From Gnetum montanum (taxonomy: Eukaryota > Streptophyta > Gnetopsida > Gnetales > Gnetaceae), in NCBI GenBank assembly GCA_015680685.1, contig MNCI01026399.1:1470816-1534815 (forward strand): DNA of 64,000 bases, in the 5' to 3' direction. The notes under the pieces are model-generated. The model was given only the letters and a program-made list of their open reading frames with translations. It had not been told where the DNA came from and made no database searches. Made by a program: the position numbers and the translations under genes. Below are positions 19,376-30,178 of this stretch, in pieces (the first letter of the stretch is position 1; each line of letters opens with the position of its first letter).

Positions 19376-20706
19376 TGAAACACCACAAAATTTCAAGCTT
19401 AGTACTTCTCTAACAAGAATTGGGCTAAGTCATGACGTTCCTCGGCATGACTAAAAGCTTGAGGGCCCCACAGATAGCTTCAAGCAAAGTCGAACTCAAC
19501 AAAAATTAGGTCCCTAGGATCCACAAACAACCATGGCGACATCTGGTTTCAAACATGACAACTTCGGAGATCAAGATACTTAGCTTTCACTAAATATGCA
19601 TTCTTAGTGTATATGCCTAGTGTATATGCTCATGTTTATATTCTCAGCGTATATGCCCAGTGTATATGCCTGATGTTCACAGCGTATACACCCAGTGTGT
19701 ACGCCCCAAATTGCATATACACCCTAGATTGCATCTACAGCGTACACGCCACACATGTACACTCAGCAGGTATGACTGATGTATACGCCTGGCATGCAAT
19801 CCCCAAAGATGGCATGGAAGCAGCACTGCAGAGCAAGACTTAGTACAAGGCAGCAACCATCAGCGTATATGCCTAGCATATACGCCCAGCAACCATCAGC
19901 GTATACGCCTTGGCATATACGCTCAGCATCCACAACATATACGCCCAGCGTATACGCCTAGCACATTCAGCGTATACGCCCAGAGTCTACGCTCACTTGA
20001 TACAACGTATACGCCTAGCAAATGTAACATGTTGTACACTTGTAAATTTCATTCTTTCACACTCGGTCAACGTGCCATGTGTCACCCAACCTGAGTCTAA
20101 TGTCGAAACCTGTATAAAAGCCCCAATTTTTCATGAGATTTGGGTCGATTGGCAATTTTGAGAAATCAGAGAGAAAAGACACTAAGAACTAGAGCAGAGA
20201 ATCTTATACACTAGACCTCACCTGTATGCTGAGCATACAGCCTCTACGCTATGCTTGCAGCTTGAACCAGCACATAGTCTTCCCTGCATCCACCGGGGCT
20301 ATTCATCCGCCTTATGTGAAAGTCACAACTGCGTTAGACCAGTGCATTGTAACTCTCACTTTGCAATAATATTGTTGCATTTTCTTTCTAAAATCTATTA
20401 CAGTTTTGTATCAATTTTTGCATGTTTACTATTTATGCTATTTTACGTCTCCACTTCGTTTACATCAGTTACGCTGTTTACGCTTCGTTTTACATCTTTT
20501 ACGCCGTTTACGTATAACCCAGCGTATAGCACCTCAGTGTACGTTTGGGGAAATCCTTGCCTGATCTGCGCGCAGACCATCCAAGGTACTCTACCTTAGT
20601 TCATTCCAGCTCACCCTCAGGCGAAGGTAGGGTCTTCTGTGTGTGTTCGGTGATCTCCCGGTCTCTGTTTCATTCTAGCCGGAGACCGACGATTTCAGAC
20701 GGTACA
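19376..20706 (+). mobile_element. 3' LTR of element A
   Basis: 1331 bases, TGAAACACC to GGTACA, matching 3463-4729 with roughly 10% differences over the opening part, nearly all transitions. It contains the U3 array of GCGTATACGC units (about 19600-20015) and TATAAAAG at 20113-20120. It is followed by the right target duplication. Confidence 0.9.
19600..20015 (+). repeat. GCGTATACGCCCA palindrome array in U3 of the 3' LTR of A
   Basis: Same array as in the 5' LTR, with different point changes. Many CG steps have become TG or CA, as expected from methylation damage. Confidence 0.75.
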
Positions 20707-20711
20707 GAGAT
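20707..20711. other. Target site duplication of element A, right copy
   Basis: GAGAT, identical to 3458-3462. Confidence 0.75.
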
Positions 20712-21951
20712 GTTGTTACCTCTCAAGCGTTAGGCTTTAATCTTACAAGTAGCTATATTTTTTAGGTTGAGAAAATCGGCCCACCTTTCTCCATCTAACT
20801 AATGGTTCAAGCCATTTCATTGAGGTGACTCATCGTTAGGCAATACATAGATGGCTCGCCACCACTCATGCTTGTTCACTACTCTTGCTCTCGGAAGAGC
20901 TACTCTCAGATCTCACACATGTGCTCAAGGGTAGTGTGGACCTTTGGCATTGTTTCATGAGTGGGTGGTGGAGGTGGTGGTTGTTGCTCCTCTTCTTTGA
21001 TCATAGAAGAGGTCTTATCCTTCATCATTTTTGCCCAGGAGGTAATAGGAGCATGTCTAATTATTTCATTAGCATAGTGGACTATCCCTGCCCTTTTTCA
21101 TAGTTTTTGGATGAGGCGTGGAAAGGGTAGGGCCTTTCTCCCATGTTTGTTTTCCTTAAATTGCTTCTCTATATCTAGATAGATTAGCTATGGAAGGTTC
21201 ATAGCAAATTTCTCATTGAAAGCGACACATACATAAGCAGAGAAAGTGGTTACCTTGCTAGGTCTCATCATTGGATTGAGGTTGTAGGCTGCTATCTTGA
21301 AATATACATGCTCTGCTAGGGTGAGTGCACCATACTTCTTATGGTCCACTTCATAACACCACCAGGTCCACTCCTTTTTTGCCTCTGGTTTTTCTTGTGT
21401 GGAGATCTCTGCTAAATTTATTTTAATATCAAGCAACCCAAGGGCCTGGGCAATGGCCTCCACTGAGTAGGACACCTGAATGTCCTTGTTCTTTATAGTG
21501 GCTCCTACTACCCACCATTCTAGAAGAGATATGTCTCTTCTATGTACCATTCCCCACTGAAAGTGATGATTAGCCACATGGGAGAGTCTTGCAACTACGT
21601 CTTGACTTCTGTTGGAGCATGTTCTAAGAATGATCCAAAGTTTAATTTTTGGAGAACTAAACATTGGATGTCACAGGGCTTGATCTGATCAAGGCATGCT
21701 TAAGTCAGTGTGACCTCCAGTCTTAGCATTGGTCCTAGCACCTCATCTTAATGGGATTGTTCAGTTATAGTTGCTTCTTTGGGAATTTGTCAAATAGAAT
21801 CCACTTTGGGCTCATCCTGAAGAGGTCCCATTGCATGAGTTTCTACTAGCTGTTCTTGGGCTTGTTCTTGTTGATCTCTTCTAGCTCTAGGTTGGTTGTC
21901 CCTTGGTTGGGATGGTCCTCCTTCCTACAAGCATTTCATTCTAGGTGCCAT
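20712..21951 (-). pseudogene. Extra ORF of element C, N-terminal part
   Basis: Begins MAPR at 21951 (F begins MAPK at 57035). The two share LEVTLT.ACLD, SPMWLIIT.SGEWY and YHLNPM-like (here YNLNPMMRPSKVTTF) segments. An open stretch of 158 codons lies at 21664-21188 in the minus direction, with stops and frame changes elsewhere. It stands between integrase and 3' LTR, in sense with pol. It is cut by element A at 20711 and resumes at 3457. No signal peptide or membrane segment is seen. The function is unknown; it is probably nucleic-acid or protein binding given the coiled-coil C-terminus. Confidence 0.7.
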
Positions 21952-24050
21952 CTATAATCATAACATGACCAAGGATTAGCACTTAATGTGTAAATTTGAA
22001 ACATTTGGAATACCTTATCTATTAGGGTAGTTACATTTAGCTAAGTTGTGATCATGGATGGTTTGATTATTTTAATATTATTTTATTATTACTTGATTAA
22101 ATAGGTTATTGGAGTGTGTTGGAAGAGTTTAAATTTTGTTACTTAGTATTTTAATATTATTGATTTGTTAAATCCATAAGGAAGTTAGAAAATTTTCAAA
22201 AAATTTGGTCATTAAAAACCTAAGGTTTGTGGCCCCCATGATGTAGAGCGTACCTTTGGAAGCTATAGGACTAAAGAATGGAGTGAGCAAACAAACAGTT
22301 TGAAATTTACGTGTTAAAATTACAAAAAATCCCCTTATGTATGAAGAAAATGAAAAAACGTTCCTAAGTGACAAGCACTATATATAGAATTTTTTCCATG
22401 CATCGAGTGGGCCTTGTCGATAGGACCTAATCAACGTGGTTAGCTACATTGACTGGGCCTAGTTGACATGGCTATTAATCATAGTTTGACCAAGTCAAAA
22501 TTTGAAAAATAAAAGGAGTGTTTGGGAAAATTCAAATCAAATGGAAGCCCAAGAAGCCAAGAACATGATGGGATGCATGAAGAGGGCTTGATATTTCACA
22601 AAAGATGGAGATGAATTGGAGAAATGCCTTAAGGAGCATATAGTTGGATGCAATTGATGGGTAATGCAAAAGATTTTATTGTCAAAATATCTAAGAAAAA
22701 AGGACGTAACTAAATCAACTAAGAGACATGCAAGTGGATCCTCCCCATAGTAGGCTTATGTCATTTTTGCCCTTGCATAACCTTAATTAAGGAGTCTATG
22801 GACCCCATAGTTGACTAATGGTTATGAAAAGTTAAGGACCAAATCTAGAAGAATCCATTTAAGAATTTTAACATATTAAACTAAGAAATTGAGCAAAACA
22901 TGAAAATCAATAGTGAGGTGAGTTATGGAAAGCATTGATGGATGAGAAAGAAAGTGAAAAGAAATTCCTAATCGTGGTCACATGAAGTTGCTTGTGGATT
23001 TTATGGTTAAATGACCTATAAAGTCCATCCTTAGTCCAAATCAAAACCAACCACTTTTAGTAACTTCACATCACTACTCTAAGACCAAACCATCCCCTCA
23101 AAACACAAGAATGCTCCCACATATTAAACACCATTCCTTATTAGAGAAGAAAAGAGAAGCAGGAAGTGAGAAAGGGCCTTAGTTAAGGGGACCTTCAAGC
23201 ATGGGTAACATGTCTTTCTAGTTCTATAACCAGTGATTGTAGCTTGTTATTTTGTCTAAGGGGTATGATTTGAATTTCCATAATGTTTTTTTTTTATTTT
23301 TTTTGTGGATTTTATGTTTTTATAGATTTTTGGATGCAAACCACAGTATGCAAAGAGTTATTTAACTTCCTATTATTGGTTGATAGGGAATGGTAAGAAA
23401 TCCATGAAAAACACTCATGCACCCAAGTGAGTAGAGATACACAAAGAGTACTAAGTCTCCTTAAAGTCTCACACTTTCCAAACCTTTGAATCTCTCCTAA
23501 GTTTGAAAACTACTAAGGTCACAAGTTTATTAAAATTTCATTAATGGAAAACGGACCTCATATTTCCAAAACAAGGAAAAGTATAGAGTTTGTGGATTGG
23601 TGGATGATGTGGACTCATTACTTGTTCCATGAAAAAGAAACTTTGTCTTAGTCATTAGTCATTAAAATTCAAAAATAAAAACCAGACATTAGCAATAAAA
23701 AAATATTAGGTACAAACTACCATTGGTAAATAGCTAATACATCACTGTGTCTTTTTGGCAAAAAATCAATTTTATTAGAGCATAAGGAAAATTCACACCA
23801 AAATAAAGGAAAGTATAAAATAAATTAAAAAATATTCAAGAAAAAGAAAACATACTAATGACATTGTAAAACAAAAATTTGGAAAAATAGCAAAGTGTAA
23901 AATAAAAAGGTATAAAAACAAAGAAAGTGTAAAATAAAAAGGTAGGAAAACTGAAGAACCATTCTAATGATTAGCATGGATGGCCATCTATCCCATGACT
24001 AAGTTGGAAGGAGAAGATCCAAAAAAATGAGCAAGGTTTTCCATATGAGG
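21952..24050 (-). other. Spacer of element C between integrase and extra ORF
   Basis: About 2.1 kb, AT-rich, without a credible gene. It aligns in patches with the F spacer (57036-59140), for example CCTCCCCATAG near 22740 and 57832, and T-rich tracts near 23285 and 58470. An LTR-like promoter block is embedded at about 22375-22490. Confidence 0.5.
22379..22385 (-). promoter_or_regulatory. Internal LTR-like TATA box before the extra ORF of C
   Basis: On the minus strand CTATATATAGTGC is preceded by GTTGAC/TCGAT/GGCC motifs (22395-22490) like those upstream of the TATA box in the LTRs of this family. The extra ORF starts about 430 bases downstream. F has the same arrangement. Confidence 0.5.
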
Positions 24051-24059
24051 AGGTGTTGA

Positions 24060-24715
24060 TTTCACTAGCTTACTTGAACTCATGGAAAGGTTTAACTTGT
24101 TGCATGTTGACCAATTGTTGCTTGTTTAGGCTATTAGGTTTGTAGATCAACATGGCCCTAGAAGGAAAGGTTTCATAAATGATATGAGGCCCTTCCCACA
24201 ATGATTGAAACTTAGTCCATCGAGGTATGTGTGCGGGGTTCTAGTAGAGGACCTTGTCTCTAGGTTTAAATTTGAATTTTCTTATTCTAAGGCCATGGTG
24301 TTTTTTGTTGAATGCCTTATGCACTTCATTCAAGGATAAGGCTACTAATTAATTTTAATCTAGCATGTTGAGGTTGATTAATCTCTTTTTCTATGCTAGG
24401 CTAAGGTCAAGATCTAGATCAAAGGCTGTTGAAAGTGTACTAAGCTTGGATTGAATTGAAAGAGTTGGTAATTTTTTGTATGCTAGCTCATAGGGAGAGT
24501 AGCCTATAGGGAGTTTCCATGTGGAGCAGTAGGCCCAAAGGGAATTTTTGAGTTTCATGCTCCAGTCTCTCCTATATTTGCTAATTGTTTGGGTTAAGAT
24601 CTTAGTGATCTTCTTATTGGTAACCTTTGCTTGACCATTGGCTTAGGGGTGCTAGGGTGTTAGTTTATGTTCAACTTCCAAGTGTTGCTTAAGGTTTAAG
24701 GACAAGGTGAATTTC
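24060..24715 (-). pseudogene. pol: Integrase C-terminal remnant of element C
   Basis: Reads ANGQAKVTNKKI (the region of the catalytic Glu), then LWAYCSTWKLPIGYSPYELAY and a C-terminal tail. It joins upstream directly to the middle of RNase H near 24715, so roughly 1 kb holding the RNase H end, zinc domain and first two catalytic Asp residues of integrase is deleted compared with F (59562-60720). Confidence 0.7.
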
Positions 24716-25020
24716 TTAAAGGCATACACCATCACCATCAGCTCTTTTTCTATCATGGTGTAGTTGAGATGTGCACTCACAATGCTTTGACTTATGTAGT
24801 GGATGTAGTAAGGATGTTTTTTATTATTCAATTGTATAAGCACAACTACCAAGGCATAGTTCGATGCATCTATTATGATGTGAAATAGTTTGGAGTAGTT
24901 TGGTGCTTGTAGAATTAGAGTTTTTACAAGATTCTCCTTAAGCTGCTGGAATGTCTTTTCACATTCCTTTGTCCAAATGAATGGAGCATCTTTCTTTGTG
25001 AGCTTCACCCATGATTTAGC
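24716..25020 (-). pseudogene. pol: RNase H of element C (truncated)
   Basis: Open from 25008: PFIWTKECEKTFQQLKENL, HIIIDASNYALVVVLIQ, HYISQSIVSAHLNYTMIEKEL. These are the first RNase H motifs of a Ty3/gypsy polymerase. It ends where the internal deletion joins it to integrase. Confidence 0.75.
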
Positions 25021-25820
25021 GATAGTAGATAAATTCTTTATGAATCATCAATAGTAGCCATTGTGTCCAAGGAATGACTAGACATCTTTAACAATTTTTG
25101 GTTAGTGGGTTATTCCTTGTATGATTCTAATATTTTTAGGGTCCAACTCGATCCCTACTTGAGAAATTCTATGCCTAAGCATAATGCCTTCTTGGATCAT
25201 TAAATGGCTTTTCTACCATTGAGTCAAAGATTGGACTCGATGCACTTTTTAAGCACTTACTCAGGGTGGTCCATGGCTTACTTAAATGTAGCACAATAGG
25301 TGGATAAGTCATCCATGAAGAATTCCATCTGGTTACCAATATGCTACTAAAAAATGCTCAAGACCAAGCATTGGAAAGTTTCAAGGGCATTGCATAGACC
25401 AAAGTGCATCTTACAATATGCAAAAGTCCCCCAAGGACTCATGAATGTTGTTTTGGATTGATCCTTGGGTGCAATTTAAATTTGGTTATAACCACTATAA
25501 CCATCCAGAAAGCTATAATAATAATGCCTAGAAATAGTGTCCAACACCTTGTCCACAAATGGAAATGGAAAATGATCTTTGAAAGTCCCCATGTTCAATA
25601 GCCTAAAATCAATATAGGCTCACCACTTGCCATCTTTCTTTGGTACAATTACAAGTGGGCTAAGCCACTCACTATCCAAAATTGGATAGATGAACCCCAC
25701 CTTGAGGAGTAGTTCAGTTTCCTCCTTAATGATTTGCTTCAATTTGGGATTCAATAGCAATTTCCTCTTTGGCTTTATGTCTAGATCAGTATAGATGCAA
25801 TGCTAGCATATTTGAGGATC
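25021..25820 (-). pseudogene. pol: Reverse transcriptase of element C
   Basis: The minus strand shows LSPLVIVPKKDGKW near 25650, then the active site FFMDDLS at 25308-25319. FMDD rather than YxDD is the usual Athila form. Several stops and shifts make it inactive. Confidence 0.7.
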
Positions 25821-26099
25821 AATCCTTGTGAGTTTAGGATATGACCAAGCAAAAGATGTTGGCCATTTGTTGATCACCTTTAACAACATCATTTTTTTCT
25901 CAACAGAAAGATTGAAATTGATTATCACCAGCTTGCTATTTTTTAGAAATACATATTCCGTGTCAGTAGCTAGAGTTTTCAACTCTAAGGGCTCCTGTGT
26001 AAAATTTTCAGGGATTTTTAACCCTTCCCATTGGTATCATCAGGTTCATTATTAGAGAGTTGGCAATGAACTTGCTCAAATTCATCCATGCCTTCAACA

Positions 26100-26720
26100 G
26101 AGGCACAAGTTAGGCTCTCAGTAGGTTCCATGTAAAGTGTGTTGCTTTTAGAATCAGTCATCAACCGTTGGGTACCCTCCTATTTTGTGGTTGCTGTGTA
26201 CAAACATTTTTGGATTTCAGATTCATCTACACATTGTCTACATGATTTTAATGATGTGCTTTTAATAGACTAGAGTTTCTACACATAGTTGCACCCAGTA
26301 TCGCTATACACAATGCATGGAACTCTCTCCTTCTCGATCTTTTTGAATGCATTTTCCTTAGAAATCTCTAGGAAAAGATCTTTGATTCCCATTCATGCAT
26401 CAATAGTTATTAACCAAGTCCTTTCCATAATGATTGGGAAGTCCCCCTTACAATTATCAACATTGATCACTAGGAAATTGGTAGGGTATGACCATCCATA
26501 GACAATGGTCACAATGTCCTTCACTAATCCCAAGGAAATAGTGATGGACTGATTTGCCAAATCTAAATAGATGTTACTCTTCTTGAGAGGAGGTAGGTTC
26601 CAAGCTTGGTATATTTGATAGAAAATTAAGTTGACACTAGAACCTGAATCAAGAAGAGCCTTGAAGGGCTCATTTTTAGCGATCTACAAGTAGGTGAGAG
26701 GACTACTAGGATCAACCCTT
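26100..26720 (-). pseudogene. Protease region of element C
   Basis: Aligned by homology with the open protease region of F (62706-62230): the ALLDSGS.VNLI active-site segment and a later IMG-x-x-W block are recognisable in broken form at about 26640 and 26430. The region 26100-25820 is the linker to RT. Confidence 0.6.
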
Positions 26721-26759
26721 TTTATGGAAGGCTGATAGCCTTGATCTAATTAGATACAA

Positions 26760-27205
26760 CATAGTTTAACATGACTATGCAGATCTTGGGAGGAATTTAG
26801 TTTGAAGGGCTCTAGAAAGGAATGGATGCAAAGGATGAAGAAGACACAAGATGACTGGTTGCATGAGTTTGTGAGGGCTTTGATGGGCTATGGATTCAGA
26901 AAAATGATCTTTTATAGGATTTGAACTTCAAACCACTTGGTTGAGAAACTAGTTATAAGTTAATAGCCATGGTAGCATTACATTATTATGGTTGTGTGGG
27001 AATTTCATCTTGCATGGATGGAGTAGGTAGTAATTGGGTTGAGGGTGGAGGGACATGTGCTAAAGGATGAGGAGGGTGATAAGGATATGGGGATTCTCCT
27101 CTAGGATATGGAGAATGAATTTTGTAGTACTCTAGAGGATAGTAGTGAAGTTGTAAGGAAGCATGACTAGAACAGTCACGTGGAGACATGGGTTACTGAA
27201 CATAG
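26760..27205 (-). pseudogene. gag: gag of element C, C-terminal part
   Basis: A Pro/Tyr-rich tail (YYPLEYYKIH, PYPYHPPHPLAHVPPP) like that of D and F. The coding sequence is broken at 27205 by element B and resumes at 43391. The Athila-type gag tail lacks a clear zinc knuckle here. Confidence 0.7.
27201..27205. other. Target site duplication of element B, left copy
   Basis: CATAG before TGTAACGAC. The same five bases follow the other LTR at 43386-43390. The unduplicated site is visible in F (63228-63232) and D (51817-51821, reverse orientation). Confidence 0.9.
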
Positions 27206-28619
27206 TGTAACGACAAAAAATGTCGGCAGCTGGAAATACCGACCGATATTCCGGCGTACACAGTTTTAGCCACAGATCCGTACGAGGGCGATGCTGGGAA
27301 AACGAATCCGCGGCGCCCTGAACGGTCTTGTCGATCAGACAGGGACTTACGGGTCAGTAAAACAATGTAAAGCGCGTAAAAGAAAGCGATCTAATTCGAG
27401 GGGCCATAAAATAAAGGGAAAGTGATGTGATCGGATTGCGACAGCGATAATGCTAAACACGATGAGAGGAGGCTGGCAAAAGAGAAACAAGTAGCTTCAA
27501 GATCTGCACTTTGACTCACAAATGTATATTTCATGTGAGAAATTACACTGGGGAATCCCTGATTACAGGATGTGAAACAAGCACAAAACAACAAGCAAAA
27601 CGGTCTGAACAGAAGTTCGATCTCCCTCGTGGGCTAAGCTGAGATGCAAGGCGGGCCAAGCTTCGACGTCTACTGATCAACTGTATCTGATCGATAAAGT
27701 CTCTTCAGCAGAAAGATTGCTCCTGTCACCGGTGCTCAAATCTGTACTTTGCTTCGGCTGTAAGGTGATGATGTCCACGATTGCCAAAGCGCTGTTCTCT
27801 GTACTTCTGCTCCAAAGTGCTAAGTGCTCTGGTGCTCAGGAATATGCTTTTGCTTCTCTGAGTTTTCTTGTTAACCCGAATTTTTGCCAACCTTTGTATC
27901 TTTGTTAACTGGGATATTTATAGGCCGCGACACTTCGCGGAGAAGGCACAACCTTGATGATGTGGGCTCCGGATGTTGCGGGCCCTGCTGGCATGATCTT
28001 TTAAGTCAGACTGTGACTACGCACAACACGCTTGTTTGCGTGTTGTGCGTGTGAGAAGTAAGCAAGTGTTGAGCGTGCTTTAATTGTTTTCAGGCTGGAT
28101 TACACTCATTCGCATTGCGTTGCGTATATGAGCGTAATCTGGTAGAAACAATAAGCTCAGAGTTGCTTTATGCTCACTACGTAGTTGCGCGTGTTAGAGC
28201 GTAAAACGATGTGTAAATTACGCTCACTACGCAGCTGTGCGTGATAAAGCGTAAGCAATGTACAACTTACGCTCACCACGCGGCCGTGCGTGACGAAGCG
28301 CAAGTAATGTATGCCTTACGCTCACTACGTAGCTGCACGTATGAAGTGTAAAACGATGAGCAACTTGAATGATAACATACGCAATGATACGCACCGCTGC
28401 GTATCGAGCGTAAAACAAGTTATGCATGCGCTAGGAGGAAAAGCGTCAAACTGTTGTGCTTCTTTAGACTCTGCCTTTGATTATTTTGGAGCTTATTACA
28501 CTCATCATGCTGCCGTGCGTAATAGGGCGTAAACTTTTCCTGGAATGAAGGTGGAATGCGCTCTTGCTTGAATTGTGATCCTTTGCCTGAGGCCGACCCA
28601 TAATTTTCACGGTGTTTCA
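27206..28619 (-). mobile_element. 3' LTR of element B
   Basis: 1414 bases. On the minus strand it runs TGAAACACCGTG ... TGTCGTTACA. U3 holds repeats of TTACGCT...AGCGTAA inverted pairs (plus-strand 28090-28545), followed by TATAAATA at 27922-27915. It pairs with 41972-43385. Confidence 0.92.
28090..28545 (-). repeat. TTACGCT / AGCGTAA inverted-pair array in U3 of the 3' LTR of B
   Basis: About eight units of the form TTACGCTCAC-TACGCAGCTGCGCGTG-nnAAGCGTAA, each with self-complementary ends and a GCAGCTGC-like centre. The other LTR has it at about 42850-43300. Although B is a different family from A, the U3 again uses GCGTA-based dyads. Confidence 0.7.
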
Positions 28620-28640
28620 ATGGCCCCTCTTTGTTGACGG
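28620..28640 (-). promoter_or_regulatory. Polypurine tract of element B
   Basis: The minus strand reads GTCAACAAAGAGGGGCCAT immediately before the LTR start TGAAACACC, matching that of A. Confidence 0.75.
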
Positions 28641-29650
28641 TTAGAGGGCATGCCCGAAGGACGTCGACAAAGAATGCGAAACGCCGGATTGGTGGAAGCA
28701 AGAACAACAGTCATCCATGGCTACTCAAGCACTGCTTTGTCTACGTGAACGAGATTGGCGGGTATAGGAGATAAAGGGATGCAACTGGAAACAGGTTCAG
28801 AAAACAATGCGAAATGTATGTTGATTGAGGTCAACAGGAATGCTTTCAGACGAGCGTAGCGCGTCAATCTGAGATGTCTCTGTTACAAATGGTAGCAGGA
28901 ATGCGTGCGAAAGGAGCATTACACATCACTTTCTGCGATATCTCTGCTAGCATGAGTGCGGAAAATGAAGACGTGCATATATGGATGTTGCGTATGGGAA
29001 TTGGGTGGTGGGGAAGAAGGAAACAAGAGATAGGTGTAAGACTGTGTTGGGCAAACCTGAGCAGCCATTTCAACCCGTTGTTGTACTTCACCACTCAGAT
29101 CAACGCACCTTTGAATGACGTCCTTTGAGATAAGTAGCCTGCAACCACAAAAGAAAACAGGGGGCACCATTGCTTATGGACAAAAGGCGAGGTTCTTGGA
29201 ACCCATGCTATCTGATGTTAACCAGAGCCAATGGACTGTAACTGTTGAGCTGGAGCATTTGGGTGGAGCCGCCAATCCTAATGATTCGGCACTGCATACC
29301 TTCGCCAAAAGGCATCAGACGCAGTGCAGCTCACTGGTTGCACCGGGAACCGGCCAGATAAATTTGGGAAGCCGGCGTCCGATAGCGATGATTGGTGGAG
29401 ACTCCTGGGGCCATGACCAATGAGGATTTCGTTGGGGCTCCGACTAACGAGGCTAAACTCCCAGAGCTGCTACCACTGCAGTGGGTGCGGTGGCGACATC
29501 TCCGAGGGATCAGTAAGATGCCCCTTTGCTTGTCCGAGGGATCAATAAGATGCCGATGAGGTGGCGACACTGGGACTGTCTCAGTATCCCACCCCGTCTG
29601 CTGTGCAATTGTACAGGAGTGATCACACTCGCTTGAACATGGTGGCGATC
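28641..29650 (-). other. 3' untranslated region of element B
   Basis: About 1 kb without a recognisable gene. Open frames of 76-108 codons on both strands have no counterpart in A and look incidental. A short tandem repeat (TCCGAGGGATCA.TAAGATGCC, two copies) lies at 29500-29555. Confidence 0.5.
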
Positions 29651-29654
29651 TGTA

Positions 29655-30165
29655 CATCCCAGTTTTAAGTCTTGGAAGACTGCCGTTACTGGTTTTAAGT
29701 CTCAGCAGACCATGGTCCCAGTTTAAAGTCCGGGCAGATCGAGAAGTGCTAGTTTTACATCGTAGCGGACGGTGGTAAGGCTAGTTTATGGTCTCAGCAG
29801 ACCGTGCTGTGGATGTCAGTTTTATGTCATGACCCAGGAACAAATCTGTGCTAGTTTTACGTCTCAGCAGACGGCTACGTACCTGTGCCAGTTTAGCGTC
29901 ATGGCGGACGCATGCAAAAGATGTCAGTTTTTCGTCTTGGCGAACCTGTGCAATAGTGCTAGTTTTACGTCGTAGCGGACGGTTACCGCTTGCCAGTTTA
30001 GCGTCGTGGCGGACGCGTGTAAAGCATGCTAGTTTTACGTCGTAGCGGACGATCAGTGCCAGTTTTTCATCATATCAGACGTGCTGTGCCAGTTTTACGT
30101 CGTAGCGGACGTTCAGTGCCAGTTTTGCGTCGTAGCGGACGATTACTGCCATACCTGCTGTCAAC
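29655..30165 (-). repeat. Dyad array 3 of element B (after integrase)
   Basis: About fifteen units. On the element strand the unit is GTCCGCTACGACGTAAAACT followed by GGCA. Plus-strand variants of the dyad part are GTCGTAGCGGAC, GTCTCAGCAGAC, GTCATGGCGGAC, GTCTTGGAAGAC and GTCATATCAGAC. The GTC and GAC arms and 6-base spacing are kept while the spacer varies. Spacing between units is irregular (about 30-45 bases), so this is not a CRISPR. Confidence 0.85.
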
Positions 30166-30178
30166 ACCGTAGATGCCG

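Larger units (their letters stand above)
3463..20706 (+). mobile_element. Tat-group Ty3/gypsy element A with an antisense accessory gene
   Basis: About 17.2 kb, from TGAAACACC to ...GGTACA, flanked by GAGAT. Order on the plus strand: 5' LTR, primer site, repeat-rich leader, gag-protease in one frame, dyad array 1, an eight-exon gene on the opposite strand, dyad array 2, RT-RNase H-second RNase H-integrase remnant, dyad array 3, 3' UTR, polypurine tract, 3' LTR. The second, archaeal-type RNase H places it in the Tat group. The integrase core is deleted and gag-pol carries many stops, so the copy is not autonomous. The opening roughly 175 bases of the two LTRs differ at about 17 sites. Confidence 0.9.

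Noticed and set aside
28864-29423. Open frames of 76-102 codons in the 3' UTR of B as a possible extra gene
   Set aside because: No counterpart in element A, overlapping frames on both strands, and no recognisable domain.
29655-30165. Regular short repeats suggesting a CRISPR-like array
   Set aside because: Units vary in sequence and spacing, the intervening DNA is short and related, and the motif also occurs at other gene boundaries of plant retrotransposons.
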